From: Elgaria multicarinata webbii
Lineage: Eukaryota; Chordata; Lepidosauria; Squamata; Anguidae
Reading direction: 5' to 3'
Length of the DNA stretch: 64,000 bases
NCBI RefSeq assembly: GCF_023053635.1
Contig: NC_086179.1
Span: forward strand, 434,501 to 498,500
The notes below the pieces were generated by a model. That model saw only the letters and a list, made by a program, of their open reading frames with translations, searched no databases and was not told where the DNA came from. Both the position numbers and the translations under genes were made by a program. Positions 44,001 to 56,229 of the stretch are shown in pieces. Every line of letters begins with the position of its first letter. Positions within the stretch are counted from its first letter, which is position 1.

Positions 44001-45815
44001 CACTTGCCCTTCCCAGAGGCAATTCAAGAGCGTGATGGCCAACGGTTACAGCAAAGAGCCAGAGACCAAGTTCCGTGTCCTGTGGCATTATGGGAATATC
44101 TTCCTGAGAGCCCTCAATGGCCGCTACCTGGGCACCCTGCCAGTTGGGCTGGTGGTAGCCAGAGCCGTGCGCCCAGGTGAAGAGAACGGCTGCAAGACCC
44201 TTCCCCTACTCTGGAGCTGGTGTGAAGGGACGGCCACCGCATCTCGGGCTGGGGAGCACCTTTCCCGGGACCAGGAGTGCTGCTCCTCCCTCGGACCTAG
44301 CAGGGCGGGGGCGGGGCGGGGGCGACCCGTCCACACACCCGGCCAGCTCCCGAGGTGCCCCGCTGGCCTCCGCCCGCCCACCGACCCCGCCGCCCTTCTC
44401 GCCGCAGGGCCCAGCGAGGAGTTTGCGCTGCGCCTGGCCAACCGCTCCTTCGTGGTGCTGCGCGGCCGGTACGGCTACGTGGGGAGCTCCGCCGGCCACG
44501 AGCTGCTGCAGTGCGACCTCCTGGAGCCCGACTGCGTGGAGCTGCTGCCCTGCAAGCACGGCGTCTACCACCTCCGGAGTAAGGGGGAGGGGCTGGATTC
44601 CGAGGGGGCGTCGGGCCGGGCTTTCCTCGCCGCCGCCGCCGCCGGCGCTCAGCTCCAGAGGGCTGCCCAGCACGTGGCGGCCCGGAGGCTTGCCCGGGTT
44701 GGGCTCGGCAGCAGGGCGGCGAGCTGGATCGGCTTGGGGCCCTCCTGGGAGCGGCGGCGGCGGCGGCACCGAGGCTTCCTCCTCGGTCAGCCGGCGTAGC
44801 AGCGCAGCCCAGCAGCCTCGTTATTCCGGGGCAGCAGCAGGCGGGGCGCGGGGGAGCCGCCCCCTGGCCGCAGCGCCCGCAGGGGCCCGGCCCGGCCCGG
44901 CCCGGCAGGGGAGGCGCACCGAGCGCCAGATCTCCTCCGGCCGCCGGGGTGCGGGGGCCCTGCTAGCCGCCCCCCTCCCCGATGGCCCCCGGGGAGACTC
45001 GCTGCGCCGGGCTGCGGTGCGGAGTAGCTGAGGCGGGGGCCTGGGGGGCGGGAGGCGGCCTCTTCCCCCGACGGGAAAAGGGGCGTTCAGCCCGCTCATC
45101 CCCGTGGAGGAAGGCGGGAGGCAGGGACGGGGCTGCTGGCGCGCCCTCGGGCCCTGCGAGGCACGGAGCGCCGCTCGGCCCGGCGGGGCGGACCCGGCTG
45201 GCTTGGCTGGTGGCTTCCGACGAGACCAGACGAGCCGCCCTGCTGGGCCGGCAGCGGCTGCTGGCGCCTGCCGTGGGCGCGTCTTCCGGGCTTCCAGGCC
45301 TGCCCTGGGGAGCCCGGCCCGAGGGAAGGGCTTCACCCTGCGCGCTTTCGCCGGAGGCGGATCTACACTACTGCGTTAAAGCGCTTTCTTATAACAGTCT
45401 TGAAAACGGTCTATGGCGCTCTGTGTCCTGGGCCCCGATTGCTGTCAAAAGTGTTACAAAGCTCTTTAAAGCAGTGGTGCGGATCCTGCCCAGAGCGGGG
45501 TCCCTCTCCCTGCAGGGTGGGGGGTGCTTGCCGTGGGCGCCAGCGCCGCCTCCCTGGGAAGCCTGCAGGCCAGAGGCGGCAGCTGGGCCCCCTTCCTCCC
45601 GCTCCCCAGGCCGCGGCAAGAGCTTCTGGTCGCTGACTGCGGAAAGGACCTTCAAGACCTGGGGCACGTTTGCCCTGAATTTCTGCCTAGAGATCCGAGG
45701 GAAGAACCTGCTGGCGGTCCTGGCCCCCAACGGCTGCTACTTGCGGGGGGACCGGGAGGGGCCCCTCGTGGCCGACAGCGAGGAGGTGACCCCCGAGTGC
45801 CTCTGGGAATTCTAG
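41060..45815 (+). CDS. FSCN3: Fascin-3 (testis-type actin-bundling fascin), six coding exons, 487 aa
   Basis: Fascins fold as four beta-trefoils and cross-link actin filaments; FSCN3 is the testis-enriched form. Coding exons: 41060-41170, 41724-42420, 43526-43644, 44017-44176, 44408-44578, 45610-45815. Frames join cleanly to 487 aa, against 498 in human. Motifs are GLVNWTGGYLT, TWELKV, KYLESDGEDVFC, WVDTPVPYPEECSF, LYPQG, WVSLKTGTKRYVSVL joined to YDSEVYAGSKK, HHKYLAQ, VMANGYSKEPETKF, FLRALNGRYLG, RSFVVLRGRYGYVGSS, GKSFWSLTAERTFKTWG, and the end NLLAVLAPNGCYLR...ECLWEF. Exon 1 is short and its start is chosen as the first ATG after an upstream stop at 41,027; an ATG at 41,072 is possible. The exon 2 donor (GTGGCA) is weak but is set by the homology. 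GC rises strongly from exon 5 onward. It pairs with GCC1 and PAX4 as in mammals. Confidence 0.95.
43185..43400 (-). mobile_element. CR1/L3-like LINE 3' end in FSCN3 intron 2
   Basis: AGAGGCTGGATCTGACCCAA, CCCCAGTCCAGCATCCTG and GCAACAGCACCCTCCCTCC follow the shared LINE 3' UTR. It is worn. Confidence 0.6.
44579..45340. promoter_or_regulatory. CpG island inside FSCN3 intron 5
   Basis: Dense CpG and very high GC follow exon 5, with (GGC)n, CCGGCCCGG repeats and long accidental open frames on both strands. This could be an intragenic promoter or methylated GC-rich intron. No TSS motif stands out. Confidence 0.35.
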
Positions 45816-46963
45816 GCCCAGGGAAGGTAAGGGCGGCCGGCGCTGCCGCCTCCCCTGATCCGTGGGCGAAGGGGAGCCCAGGCCCCTCCCCTCCCCACTC
45901 CACCTGGTTGAGAGATGCACAGCTATGGGCTTCGACTTGTTGGGACCCACACCCACACCCCGGCAGCCATTGCAGGGCCACCTGGCCCTCCCCACGGGAT
46001 CAGCTGCAAAGGGTGTGTGCACAGGAGGGCTTGCCGGAGGGGAAGGCGGCTTCGAGCGAACCCTTCCGGGCCCCGTGAATAGGCTCCCCCACCCCGGGGA
46101 GCGAGCGAATGAGCCTGGTGGCTCCAAGGGCACCATCTCATCAGCCCCCAAGCCCACCCAGAGGCAGGGAGGCTGCCTCCTCCTCCTCCTCCTCCTCTTC
46201 TGCCTGTTGCTGTCTCCCGCAGGTGCCTGTGTGAGAGGAGCCTCCCCAAACCCACAGGAGCTCCGGATGGGGCCAGGCGGAGTGTCCGGAAGGTCTGGCA
46301 TCCTCCCTTCTGCGCCCATCCCCCCTTCAAAGAGGTGAGGGGCTTCTGTGCAGTCGTTCTGGGGATCTGCAAGGAGGGGTGGGCTGCCAGGTGGGGCTGG
46401 AGGGCAGGGCTGTGGGGGGGGGAATGCCCCAGACAGCCTCTCCAGCCCCACCTCTGCACCCTCAGCCATCCCCTCTCCCTCCCAGCAGCTGCCTTCCCAG
46501 CCCTTTCCAGGACACAGACGGACGGACGGACCTCCCATAAGAAAGGGGGCAGCTTGTTTCCTTGCAGCATGGCTCTCTCGTCGTCCCCAGCTCCCCACAG
46601 GCAGTGCGAGGGGCCCTCTTCCTTCTCTGCCCCCCCCGGGTCTTGGGGCATTGAGGGCCAGCAGAAGGGGCCCAGGAATCTTCCCGCAGGCTGCCCGCCC
46701 CTTTGTTGGCCTTAACGGGAGGCCTGGCCACTCCCAAACTCTTTGCCAAGAGCAGGCCAGGCGCATGTGCGCACGCATGCATTCCCTTGCTAGCTGTGAC
46801 ACTCCGCTGAAGCTGGCCTTGCAAGGTTTCTGACACGAGGAGGAGGAGGAGGGCCGCTCCCGCCCCTGTGCCTCTGCGGCTGTCGTTTGAGGGCAGGCGG
46901 GCACAGACAGCCTGCAGGGGAAAGGTCAGCACAAAATGTCTTGCCTGTCGAGAGCTGGCCCCA

Positions 46964-46964
<1 letters not shown>
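45816..46964. other. FSCN3 downstream flank
   Basis: GC-rich, with (CTC)n-type runs near 46,180 and 46,840. No AATAAA was seen soon after the FSCN3 stop. No gene is supported. Confidence 0.4.
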
Positions 46965-47006
<42 letters not shown>

Positions 47007-48368
47007 TTATTAGTTTCACATCTTAAAATACAACAACATAATACTAATTAAAACACATAAATCAAAACATAAATTGCTTACAATTCCACATTTATAATTA
47101 TAATTTTTACATAATCACGTAACATAACATAAGTGCTCCCCTCCTCCCTTCAGGATCTATTCCTGCTTCCAAAATCTCATTGTTTCTTCTGGTGGTGGTT
47201 TTTCCACCCCCCCTTACAGAATACATATTCTAGGAACTGTTTCCAAATTCCCTCAAATTCATTTACATTTGTTATACCTTTTCTTAACTTTATATTGCAT
47301 GTCAGTTTGTCATTAATAGCTATATCCCAAATTTCCTTATACCACTCTTCATTATGATAGTCTCCTTGAACTTTCCAGTTCCTAGATATGATTAACCTTG
47401 CTGCTGTCAACAAATTTGTTATCAATTCTTTAGTCTCTTTATTACACTTTAAATTTCCATATACTGATAGCAATGCCACTGTAGGTGTCTCTTCAATCTC
47501 TATTCCAACATTTTTTTTATCTCAATAAACACCATTTTCCACAATTTTTTCACAAATTTGCATTCCCACCACATATGCAAATACGTTCCTTTCCCCCCAC
47601 ATCCTCTCCAACAATTTGCTGAATTTGTCTTATTTATTCTATTTAATCTCACCGGGGTCAGATACCACCTCCATACAATTTTATAATAATTTTCTTTTAT
47701 TCTCACAGACATGTTTCTCAACACTCTTTGTCTCCATATTCCCTCCCAACTCTGCTGCCCTATCTGCACCCTCAAATCAGTTTCCCAAACCATCTTCCCC
47801 ATTTTTTCTATCTCCCTCTTTTCAACCAAAATTCTATATATTTCACTTGTTCAACCTTTTATCCTTTTATTTTCTCCTTTCTCAATTTCTTTCTTTAAAA
47901 TCAACTCTTCAGATTTCGTCATTTTACTGCACTCTCCATTATCTCTTACCCATTTTTTTGACCATTGCTCCAATTGGCAATAATTTAACCAGGTCAAGTT
48001 CTCCCCCTTAAACGCCTCTTCTAATTTCCCACCTGTTTTTGTCTCTCTCAACCAATCTTTTAACCTCATTATTTTTTTCTCTATTAAAACTTTGCTCAGT
48101 CTCTCTTTTAAATTCCCAGGGAAATTCCTTAACACTATCACAGGTGTTAATGGAGATATACTCGAAAATAACTCCTTTTTATGTAATCGCCAAATTTCCC
48201 AATGGTTTTTCAAAAGAGGGTTTTCTATTTCTTCCCCCCTCTTTTTACTACACTCTCTAAAAAATAAATTTTCCAATTGCCATTCTTTATCCGAATGAAT
48301 CAAGAGGCCATCTTGAGCCTGAGCCGTCATTCTGGGATCGCTGCCCTCAACATGGGACCAATCCATGG
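46965..48368 (-). mobile_element. L1 LINE, 5'-truncated, ORF2 C-terminal third
   Basis: Three minus-strand frames in order read GLLIHSDKEWQLENLFFREC, KIVWRWYLTPVRLNRIN, NSANCWRGCGGKGTYLHMWW and TAARLIISRNWK, the C-terminal region of L1 ORF2. Two frameshifts separate the frames, so it is inactive. The 3' tail is an (AAT)n run at about 46,965-47,006, not a plain poly(A). The marked AT-richness contrasts with the GC-rich flanks and suggests a fairly recent arrival. Confidence 0.88.
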
Positions 48369-49570
48369 GCCCAGAGGAATTGTGGTGGCTCCCTCCTCAC
48401 AGAGTGGCGCTCAGAGTCACCTGTGGCCATCTGCAAGGCATTTGGGCCAGTGAGGCAGATGGCTGCTTGCTGGCGGGACTCCCGGGTGGCCCAGCAGCTC
48501 CTAATGTTGGCCTAGGTGGTCTCAGCAGAGCTTGTTTTAAGCCCCCCTCCCCCTTCCTTAGAGTACGGCTTTGTCTGCCGAAAGGAAGCCACACTTGTGG
48601 AATGGAAGCCTGACATGTTCTTGCTTCTTTGAATGCCTGATGCACCTTCCGAATCAGGACTGGTGTGAGTGGGCACGTGGGGGGTACACCAACAGCAGTG
48701 GGCTACTGGACCCCACAGCCCTCCCTCTGCCATCACTAATGTGGGCTTTGGAAACTGGTGTCAGGGACTGAGAAACAGGAGATTCAGAGGGGTGGAGGAA
48801 ATGGAGGGGCAGAGGGCATTGGGTCCTGGCAGCCATGGGGGGGGGGTACTGTAACTCCCCCCCCCCACCCGAAGGCTCTTCTTAGTCGGCACCCGCAATT
48901 GAGAGCTCAGAAAGCCAGCTCTGTACTGGAGGCTGCGATGCTTGATGCACAGAAAGAACGGCGCCTCCCTTTCAGTGAATAACAGATCGTTTAATATGAC
49001 AGAAACAGGCAGAAGAACTATCCAAGAACTACAATGAATGAGTGGTTGAATGATGCAAGATGAACAATCCCACTGTGATCAGGCATGAGACGTCCCCGGA
49101 TACTCCGGAAGAGTCTTCGTTCCTTAGAAGTCCGGATTGTCTTATCAGACCACAGCTGGTGAGCTGGACTCCTGGTTCCACTTCGAGTATCAGAGTGGAG
49201 GGAAATCAGCGTTTAAGAGAGAGAGGGGGAGAGAACAGAATGATTTTTTTTTTTAAAAAAAAAAAGCATAAATACAACCCTAAACTGCTGTCTTAGACAT
49301 TGTTACAGTTAATCTCATGAAGTTGTTCGATCTACACGTCCTCTCTCATAAACTGCATTTACCTCCCAATTGAACATGAGCCCTCCTTTGAGTTTTTCAT
49401 CTCGTGAACCTGCCTCTGTCCAGCCCGGCTGCTGCCAGCTCACGCTGCTCAGAAGCTCTGGGCTTTCGGTTTCCCTGCCTTAAGACGCTCGTGCAAAGAC
49501 ACAGGGGCGAGGCGGGGGTGGTTGTTCTGTGTTTATGTGGTGGTGGAGTTGGGCCAAGCAAGGCAAAGGA
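48369..49570. other. Gene-free stretch
   Basis: Mixed composition, with short poly-G and poly-C runs near 48,838-48,868 and a T/A run at 49,243-49,264. No gene or element recognised. Confidence 0.4.
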
Positions 49571-49700
49571 ATGGATTAATACAGAAAAACATTATACTGT
49601 TGTTTTATACTTTGTATGGTTTAAATTTTTGTGAACCGCCCAGAGAGCTCCGGCTATTGGGCGGTGTAGAAATGTAATAAATAAATAAATAAATATAGCA
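49571..49700 (+). mobile_element. LINE 3' tail with hairpin and (TAAA)n
   Basis: TTTTTGTGAACCGCCCAGAG, the partner stem GGCTATTGGGCGG, then AATGTAATAAATAAATAAA. It is the same tail as at 39.3 kb. Confidence 0.7.
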
Positions 49701-49929
49701 AGGTGGGCAATAATGCTTTAAAAATGCATTTTTTACCGTTTAAAATTGGATTATTATTTTTTTCAGTCCATCACTACCAAACCGTCATGGGTGTTTCTTT
49801 TCCTCCCGTTTTTCCCCCCTACTTTGCTTTGGCCCAGTTTCACTCTCACAAAAAAGCAGAGTGAAGCAGACTGTAACAACACTGGAAAGAAAAAACGGAG
49901 ACGAAATTGTGTGTTGTGCACCTTCCTGC

Positions 49930-50035
49930 ATTCTGATACTAAGGCTGCAGTCCTGTACCCACTTACCTGAGAGTAAGCCCATTGAACTCAATGGAACTCA
50001 TTTATGATGAGAGGTGATGTATAGGGTTGGGTTGT
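49930..50035. mobile_element. MITE-like short repeat
   Basis: CTGCAGTCCTGTACCCACTT, GAGAGTAAGCCCATTGAACT and CAATGGAACTCATTTATGA are followed by a partial inverted return, TGTATAGGGTTGGG. The same unit appears at about 58,735-58,840 and in part at 58,950-59,030. The near-palindromic ends suggest a small non-autonomous DNA transposon. Confidence 0.5.
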
Positions 50036-51299
50036 GCTGTTAACCGCAAGCTGTCGTTGGTGCTGGCTGTATGAAAGACCCCAGGCGGGCATATTTTAAA
50101 ATATTCCCTCTATAGGTAAAGTGAGCAAGTGGAATATATATACATACAGTTGTAAATTAGCATGGCTTAGTGGTCAGATTTGCTCCACTGTCCAGGAAAA
50201 ATGAAAACTTTTCAATGGGAACTCCGTGATCCTAACATAAATCAGCAGGATGAAAATCAGACATCTAAACTGCCTTGTTTTAAATCAATGTACATTTCCC
50301 TACAGTTCATTAATCCGCAAAACACTTTGGGCTGTTAATGAGCTGGGTTCACTTATAAGCTAAACTTCTATTCCAAAGGGAAACGGCCTGTTAAGTAATT
50401 GAAGTCAGGGATTTTGCTCACGATATTTGAAAGATCATCAACAGCAAGGGTCCAAAACGCTAGATACAAAGCACAGTAATGCCGCTGAGGGTGGGCCGAT
50501 GGCAAGCGATGAGGAGGAGGCCAAAGAGAATCCAAGGAGGCCTCCCCAAAGTAGGGGGGGGGGCGTCCAGGAGCCTTAACTGCCAGGGGAGGGGCCCTAC
50601 GCCGCCCCATGAGACCCACAAAAGAGAGGGGCTGCCCGCAGGGCTCTTGGTCATGGCGCCCGCCAGGAGGCTGCTCCCCCAACTGCCCCTGCCTCCGCCA
50701 ACAGTCAGCATCCTGGGGCCGCGGGACTGTCCCCCTTTGGAGTTGCTTTTCCTACCTACGGGGGTGGGGGGGTGGAGACCCTGTCGCTTGTGCTTGTGGG
50801 GTGTGTGTGTGTGTGTGCTCCATTTGCAGGGCATCAGAAGCGGCCCTGCAGAGGTGCCCCAGCCATGGCAGGCCCACAGCACCCAGCCTCGTGCAGTTGG
50901 GAAGGGGAGGGTGGCCTGTAGGTCCAAGCAGGAGAGGAGTCTGCCCAGAGGAGAGGGGCGGCAGCTGCAGTCTCTGGCTTGAGGGGTGCTCCTCCCACCC
51001 CTGCCAGGGCTCCCCGTGCCCATCACGGGCCTCCAAAGGGTTCTGTGTGGTTGCCCCCTTTGTGGTCCACCCCTCAAGCACCCCCTGCCCCACCTCCTGG
51101 CTTTATACCAGAGGGTCTCGCTGGTGGCCCGAGAGAGTAAGAAGAGCCTGGTGTGGCAGCTGCTTGGATCCAGCCAGATCCCCCTCGAGGCCTTTGGACA
51201 GGTGGAGGCGCACAGGAGGGAGCATCTCCAGGACAGTTGCGCTTCCACACCTATGACCTGGGCTTTGGCTGGGCAGCAGTCTTGAAGTCACTGGACGTA
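50036..51299. other. Gene-free stretch, AT-rich then GC-rich
   Basis: AT-rich to about 50,460, then GC-rich. Open frames of 160-260 codons on both strands overlap each other and show no domain, so composition explains them. A (TG)n run lies near 50,800-50,817. Confidence 0.4.
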
Positions 51300-51360
51300 G
51301 AATCATAGAATAGCAGAGTTGGAAGGGGCCTACAAGGCCATTGAGTCCAACCTGGGGCCT
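51300..51360 (-). mobile_element. CR1 3' tip
   Basis: TAGAATCATAGAATAGCAGA then GTTGGAAGGGGCC is the reverse complement of the CR1 3' terminus. Confidence 0.85.
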
Positions 51361-51894
51361 GGGGGGGGGCATCACCAAGGGCAGCGCATGTCACCACGTA
51401 GCGAGCTGTGGGCCGTTTTCTAGGCCGTGGGGGTCCTTTCCGGAGGGGGTCCTCTCTGTGCCAGGCAACCCTGGGGCCGTGGGTGCTCTTCTTTGAGCCT
51501 CGAGGGGAGCCTGCAGGCTGGGCCCAGTGCAGGAGGGGCTTCCTGGGCTGGCATTTCCATGGCACCAGAGACCTGGGTGGGGGGCAGTGCCCCCGGGGGT
51601 GGGGGAGGAGGCAGGGACTGTCCCTCCAGCAGCCAGGCCTGCAGGCTGGGGTTCCAGATGACATGCCGGGCTCACAGGCCTCGCTGGGCAGTGCAGGCAC
51701 CCGCTCTGGACAAGGCCAGGGAGGGCTGCAGGGTCCAGCAGCAGCCACTCTTGCTCCCACCCCAAAGGGGCTTTGCAGGGCCCCTGCCCCCCAGCAGCAG
51801 CACTTCTGCAGCCCAACGAGTGCCCCCCCACCCCACAAGGAACAGAGGGAGGGGGGAAGGCATCGGAGCCCAGCTGCCCGGAGGCCTCTCTTAC

Positions 51895-51974
51895 CACTCG
51901 AGGGGGCCTTGCAGGCCCAGGGTGAAGCGGTGGGTGCGTGCAGTTCCTGGGTGGGGCTGGAAGAGCTCTGGCTC
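51895..51974 (-). other. Candidate downstream PAX4 exon
   Basis: The minus strand shows an acceptor CTTGCCCAG before 51,974 and a donor GTG|GTAAGAG after 51,895. The 80 bases would follow the homeodomain exon in an open frame (GARALPAPPRNCTHPP). The PAX4 C-terminus is poorly conserved, so similarity cannot confirm it. Confidence 0.25.
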
Positions 51975-52199
51975 CTGGGCAAGACAGGCAGATGCCGGGA
52001 AGGCTGTGAAGTGGCAGAGAAGGGTCACAGCCAGAACGCGGCAGTGGGCAGCGATGGGCATGGCTGAGCCCCAGGGTGGGTGGCACCCTGGGCAAGACAG
52101 GCAGATGCTGGGAAGGCTGTGAAGTGGCAGAGAAGGGTCACAGCCAGAACGCGGCAGTGGGCAGCGATGGGCATGGCCGAGCCCCAGGGTGGGTGGCAC
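51974..52199. repeat. 113-base tandem duplication
   Basis: The unit at 51,974-52,086 is repeated at 52,087-52,199 with about two differences. Its left edge coincides with the acceptor of the candidate exon at 51,895-51,974. Confidence 0.95.
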
Positions 52200-53513
52200 C
52201 CTGCTGCTGCTAACAGGCACCACCCACAGCCTGCCTGTGCCAGAAAGGTCAACCAGGGCCAACCTCCTTTAGCTGGCCTGGCTCCCAAACGAAGAGAGGC
52301 CCTTGGAGCCGAGCGAAGGACGGTCGCTGATCCTGCAAGGCTGCTGTGGCCAGTGGCCTCCTTGGAAGGAAGCCGGGCTGCTGGCTGTTCCCCCGGGAGC
52401 CCTACAGGTCTTCGCAGGGCCTGGGGGCGGGGAGGTTCCCCAGGTTGCAGGCTCCGACAAGGCACCCTCTGCGGCCCCGGGAGGGGAAGGTGACGCGGAC
52501 ACTGGTCTGAAGGGACGGGAGGATCGCTGGCTTGGCATGGCATCGGGGTAGAGCCGCAAGAGCCCCACCCCCTGGAGCAGGGCAAGGCTCCTGGCGCTGG
52601 GCAGGACGGGCCGGATCCCTAGAAGGGCAGCAGGACTCTGCCCTGCATTTCTTAGCCTGCCTGGCAGGCTGCCCCCCCCCACCTGCAGTTGCTCTTCCGC
52701 ATCAGTGGGAGGGAGTGGGAGCTCTGCAGATGACAAGGCAGGATGGGGGGGGCTCCCTCTGCCTGGCCATCGTTCGAATGACCAAGCATGGCCTTTTCTT
52801 CACCAAGGCATAGAGGTGGCTCAGAGAGGGAGGCCTCCCGTTGGGGTGGCAGCACCCAGAAACCTTGGGGGCAGGGCAGTCAGCACTATGAGGGGTGTGG
52901 CTGGATCGTCCCTCCCTCTTTTGCCACTCATTCACCAGCAAGGGAAGAAGCCGCTGTCTCCACCCCCTCCTCGCTTCCCCACCCCAGAGCTGGGAGTTGG
53001 GGGCAGCCACCTACCTGGTCGCAGAGAGCTGATTGGGCTGCAGCAATGTGGGTGTCACGGGGGGTGGCCCCCACTCACATGAGGCCCCTGTGCATGGGAC
53101 AGAGAGGAAGAGGCGTCCTTCGCACGGGGCTCCCTGGGCGGTTTACACACCCTGCTCACTGCCCCGCCCCCAGCAGCTGCCTTTGCTTGGCAGAAGCACC
53201 AGTCCTGGGAGGGAGCCCCTGCCCCCCACCTCCTCCCTCCCCAAGTGCCTGTGTGTTTTTAGGGGACAAGAGCGGAAGGGCACAAGCCCAGGCAGGCTGC
53301 TCGACCTTGCCCAGGGCCTAATCATTCCATGGGTGGAGTCTGGGAGCCCCAGCTCCGTTGCCTCCATTGCTCTGGGGGTGAGGGTCCCTGCTTTTGGACA
53401 AGGGCGAGGAAGCCCACATCACGTGCACAAAAAAGCCCATTTGGACAGACAGGGCCGCTTCGAGGCCTGGGCCAAGCCCAGGGCCTCTGGGACCATGGGC
53501 CTCAGGGCAGAAC
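52200..53513. other. GC-rich interval, likely PAX4 intron or 3' sequence
   Basis: No conserved exon was recognised. The frames open here lack PAX4-like residues. Confidence 0.4.
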
Positions 53514-56198
53514 CTGTGTGGTGGGTGTCCAGGGCCTTCTTGGCTTCCCGCCGCCATCTTGCTCTCCGATTTGAGAACCAAACCTAATTGAGGAGGAGAC
53601 AAAGGCAGAGAGCGTCAGGTGAGGGCTGCCTCTGCCAGCGTGCCTGGCATCCAATGGTTGCTCCTCTCTGGATTGTAGGCTGACTCCCTTGGGGCTGGGT
53701 CCACCAACCCTCCTCTCTCCCTAAATCCTGAACTCACCTCCCAGCCTTTCCCAAGCGCACCGACAGCTGGACTCCTCCCCCGCCAGCCTACCTGTCCTTC
53801 CCTCCCTCCCTCCCTCCCTCCCTCCCTCCCTCCTTCCTTCCTTCCTGCTTTTCTCGCTCTCTTTCTTCGCTGCCTGGTCTTCCCATGCTCTCTAGCAGCA
53901 GGAGTCTGCAGAGGTAGAGGAGGAGGAGGCCGGGCTAACTCAGCAGCTGAAGCAGAGCAAGAGGGGACTTTGTTCCCCCACGTGTCCTTATGTGTGGGGA
54001 GGTGGGATTGATGTAAAATCTAGAATGTCCATTTCCCCCTGACACGCAGACACGCATCTATACACGCATTCGCACACACGTGTACACCCCCCCCCCCAGG
54101 ACACTCCACTAAGAGCTGCATCTATCGCCTTCATATTCCCCCTTTCGCAAAACCTGCTTCTCTCTAGGAACACTTTGTTCCCTTCAACTTCCCATTTGCA
54201 GTTTTGGCAGCTCGCCAACTTCAGCCACGATCTGCTACATAAGAACAGCACCATGGTCAATTAACCATGGAATGTAAACAAAGTCTCACATGGCTGCAAA
54301 CTGCCCAGCTAGCTCAATTCCAAAGAGGACCCGGTCTACCGCCATTGGAAGCCTGCACAGGAACACGCATAGGGACACTTGGAAAGGGTAAAGGGGCACA
54401 CAAGGCAGGGAGGGGGGAGTGGCCAGATGCCCCCAGTAAGAACTCCATTTACCCCCATGCAAGCAGCACGTAGGCACACATCAAGCCCCTTAGCCTTGTC
54501 AGCTCCAGAAGACACTGATTAAGTTAATCCTGCTGAATCCACTCCACCGGCTAGCTGCCCAGACATCACCATATAAGGAAAGGGTTACGTGCAGGTGTGC
54601 GGTGCAAAGCACACCTGGGAGCAGTGGTGATGGCGACAGCCAGATGTTTTCCCCACTGCAGTTCTTCCTTTGACCACCTCTTGAGCGCAACTGGGCATGC
54701 CTGAGTGATGTAACAGATGAGGTGGACCAATAGGATGTGGGCAAATGACATGTAACATCTGGACTATATATGCTGCGGTTTGAATGTAGCGCAGTGTGAT
54801 CCTGTCTTTGCTGCGTGAGTGTGTTTATTCTTGAGAATAAACGTTTGGAGCCCAACGGCTTGCCTGTGACCTTTCACACGTGTTTCAATATCGGACTGTG
54901 ATGCACTCGGATTCGGCATAATTTATGCAACAGGATGACAACAATAAGAACTTCCGAAGAGCCCTGAGGCTGGATCAGACCAAGGCTCCATCTCGTCCAG
55001 CACCAGGTTCACACAGTGGCCAAACAGCTGCGTCGGTGAGCTACTCCTTTGCTAATAGGAACTGGGCAATGAGCCAACCCTGGAAGGTGGTCCAGGACCC
55101 CATGTTTGTAGCAAGCTTAGCCTTAAAAGCAAAGGGCAGGGGAGCCCCGCTTGCTTGGGTCGGGGCTGGGGCAAGAGCCACTAAGTATTTGGAGCCCACT
55201 GGTGGGGCGGGGCAGAGCAGTGGGGCGCAGCAGATACAGGTGTGCTGTGGGGGAGGGGGAATCGAGGAGGTTCAGCCCACTACCACCATCAGAGCAGAAA
55301 GGCGAAGGGAAGCCCTTGGGCTCAGAGGGCTTCTTTGGCCGGGGGGTGGGGGGAAGCGGGGGGAGAGGGCACCTTCACAGCAGCCCCCGGGCTTATTTGT
55401 CGCATGTTCAGAAATGAGCCTGAGCTGCGTGCTTCCCGTGGGCACTGGCCATACCAAGCCAAAGGACGCCTCTGAGGTTGGGGCCTTGGCAGGGGAGAGC
55501 AGGTGCGGCAAGAGCATCAGAGCAGCGCGGAAGCTGGGTCGCACCCAGGGCCAGAGGAGAGCATGGGATGGGCAGCCAAACGGCGAACGTGGCCTAGCGG
55601 AAGTTGGTGCCGAGTGATGCACCTTGGGGCAACGAAATGAAGTAAATCTGAACTCCACACCTACACTGATAGGGCCTGAGCTGGCAGTGACTGACCCCGG
55701 AACGGGGGCCGTGGTGCAGAGTTCAGGGGAAGCGTCAGCGAAGCATGGAGCACATATTCCGCGCTAAAGGCCATGAAGGGACTGAAATCAGAGCTGCCAG
55801 TAGCAGTATTGCCAGGCCCTTCCATAGGGAGCGACGGCGTAGCCTCATCATAAAAAAGGGGGTGTTGTGGAACTGGGAAAGGGACAGAGAGGGGCAGCCG
55901 AAATGCTCAAGGAGAACAAGCGCTTCTCCTAGGGGGGGCAAACCAAGCGGGTGTGTTTCCGGTCAGAAAAAGGAGGGGGCAATGACAGCCGGGGGGGGGC
56001 CTTCCACGACCTCTTCCTCTGCAGGCAAACACATCGCTGGAGTTGGCTGCCTGGCTTCCCGCCTTGACTGGCTGTTGCTGCCCAGACAACTCTTCTCACT
56101 GGTTTGATCTCACAACACGTGCAAGTTGCATGATTCAATCCCAACTGCTGGATTTAGGGGTTAGGGTGGTGGTGGTTGTAGGTGCTCCTGGCCACCTA

Positions 56199-56229
<31 letters not shown>

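Noticed and set aside
47177-48366. Three minus-strand frames as a novel gene
   Set aside because: They join in order as the C-terminal part of L1 ORF2, with frameshifts between them.
50460-52095. Minus-strand frames of 234-262 codons between FSCN3 and PAX4
   Set aside because: No recognisable domain; part overlaps a CR1 tip and a tandem duplication. Only one 80-base piece was kept, as a weak PAX4 exon candidate.
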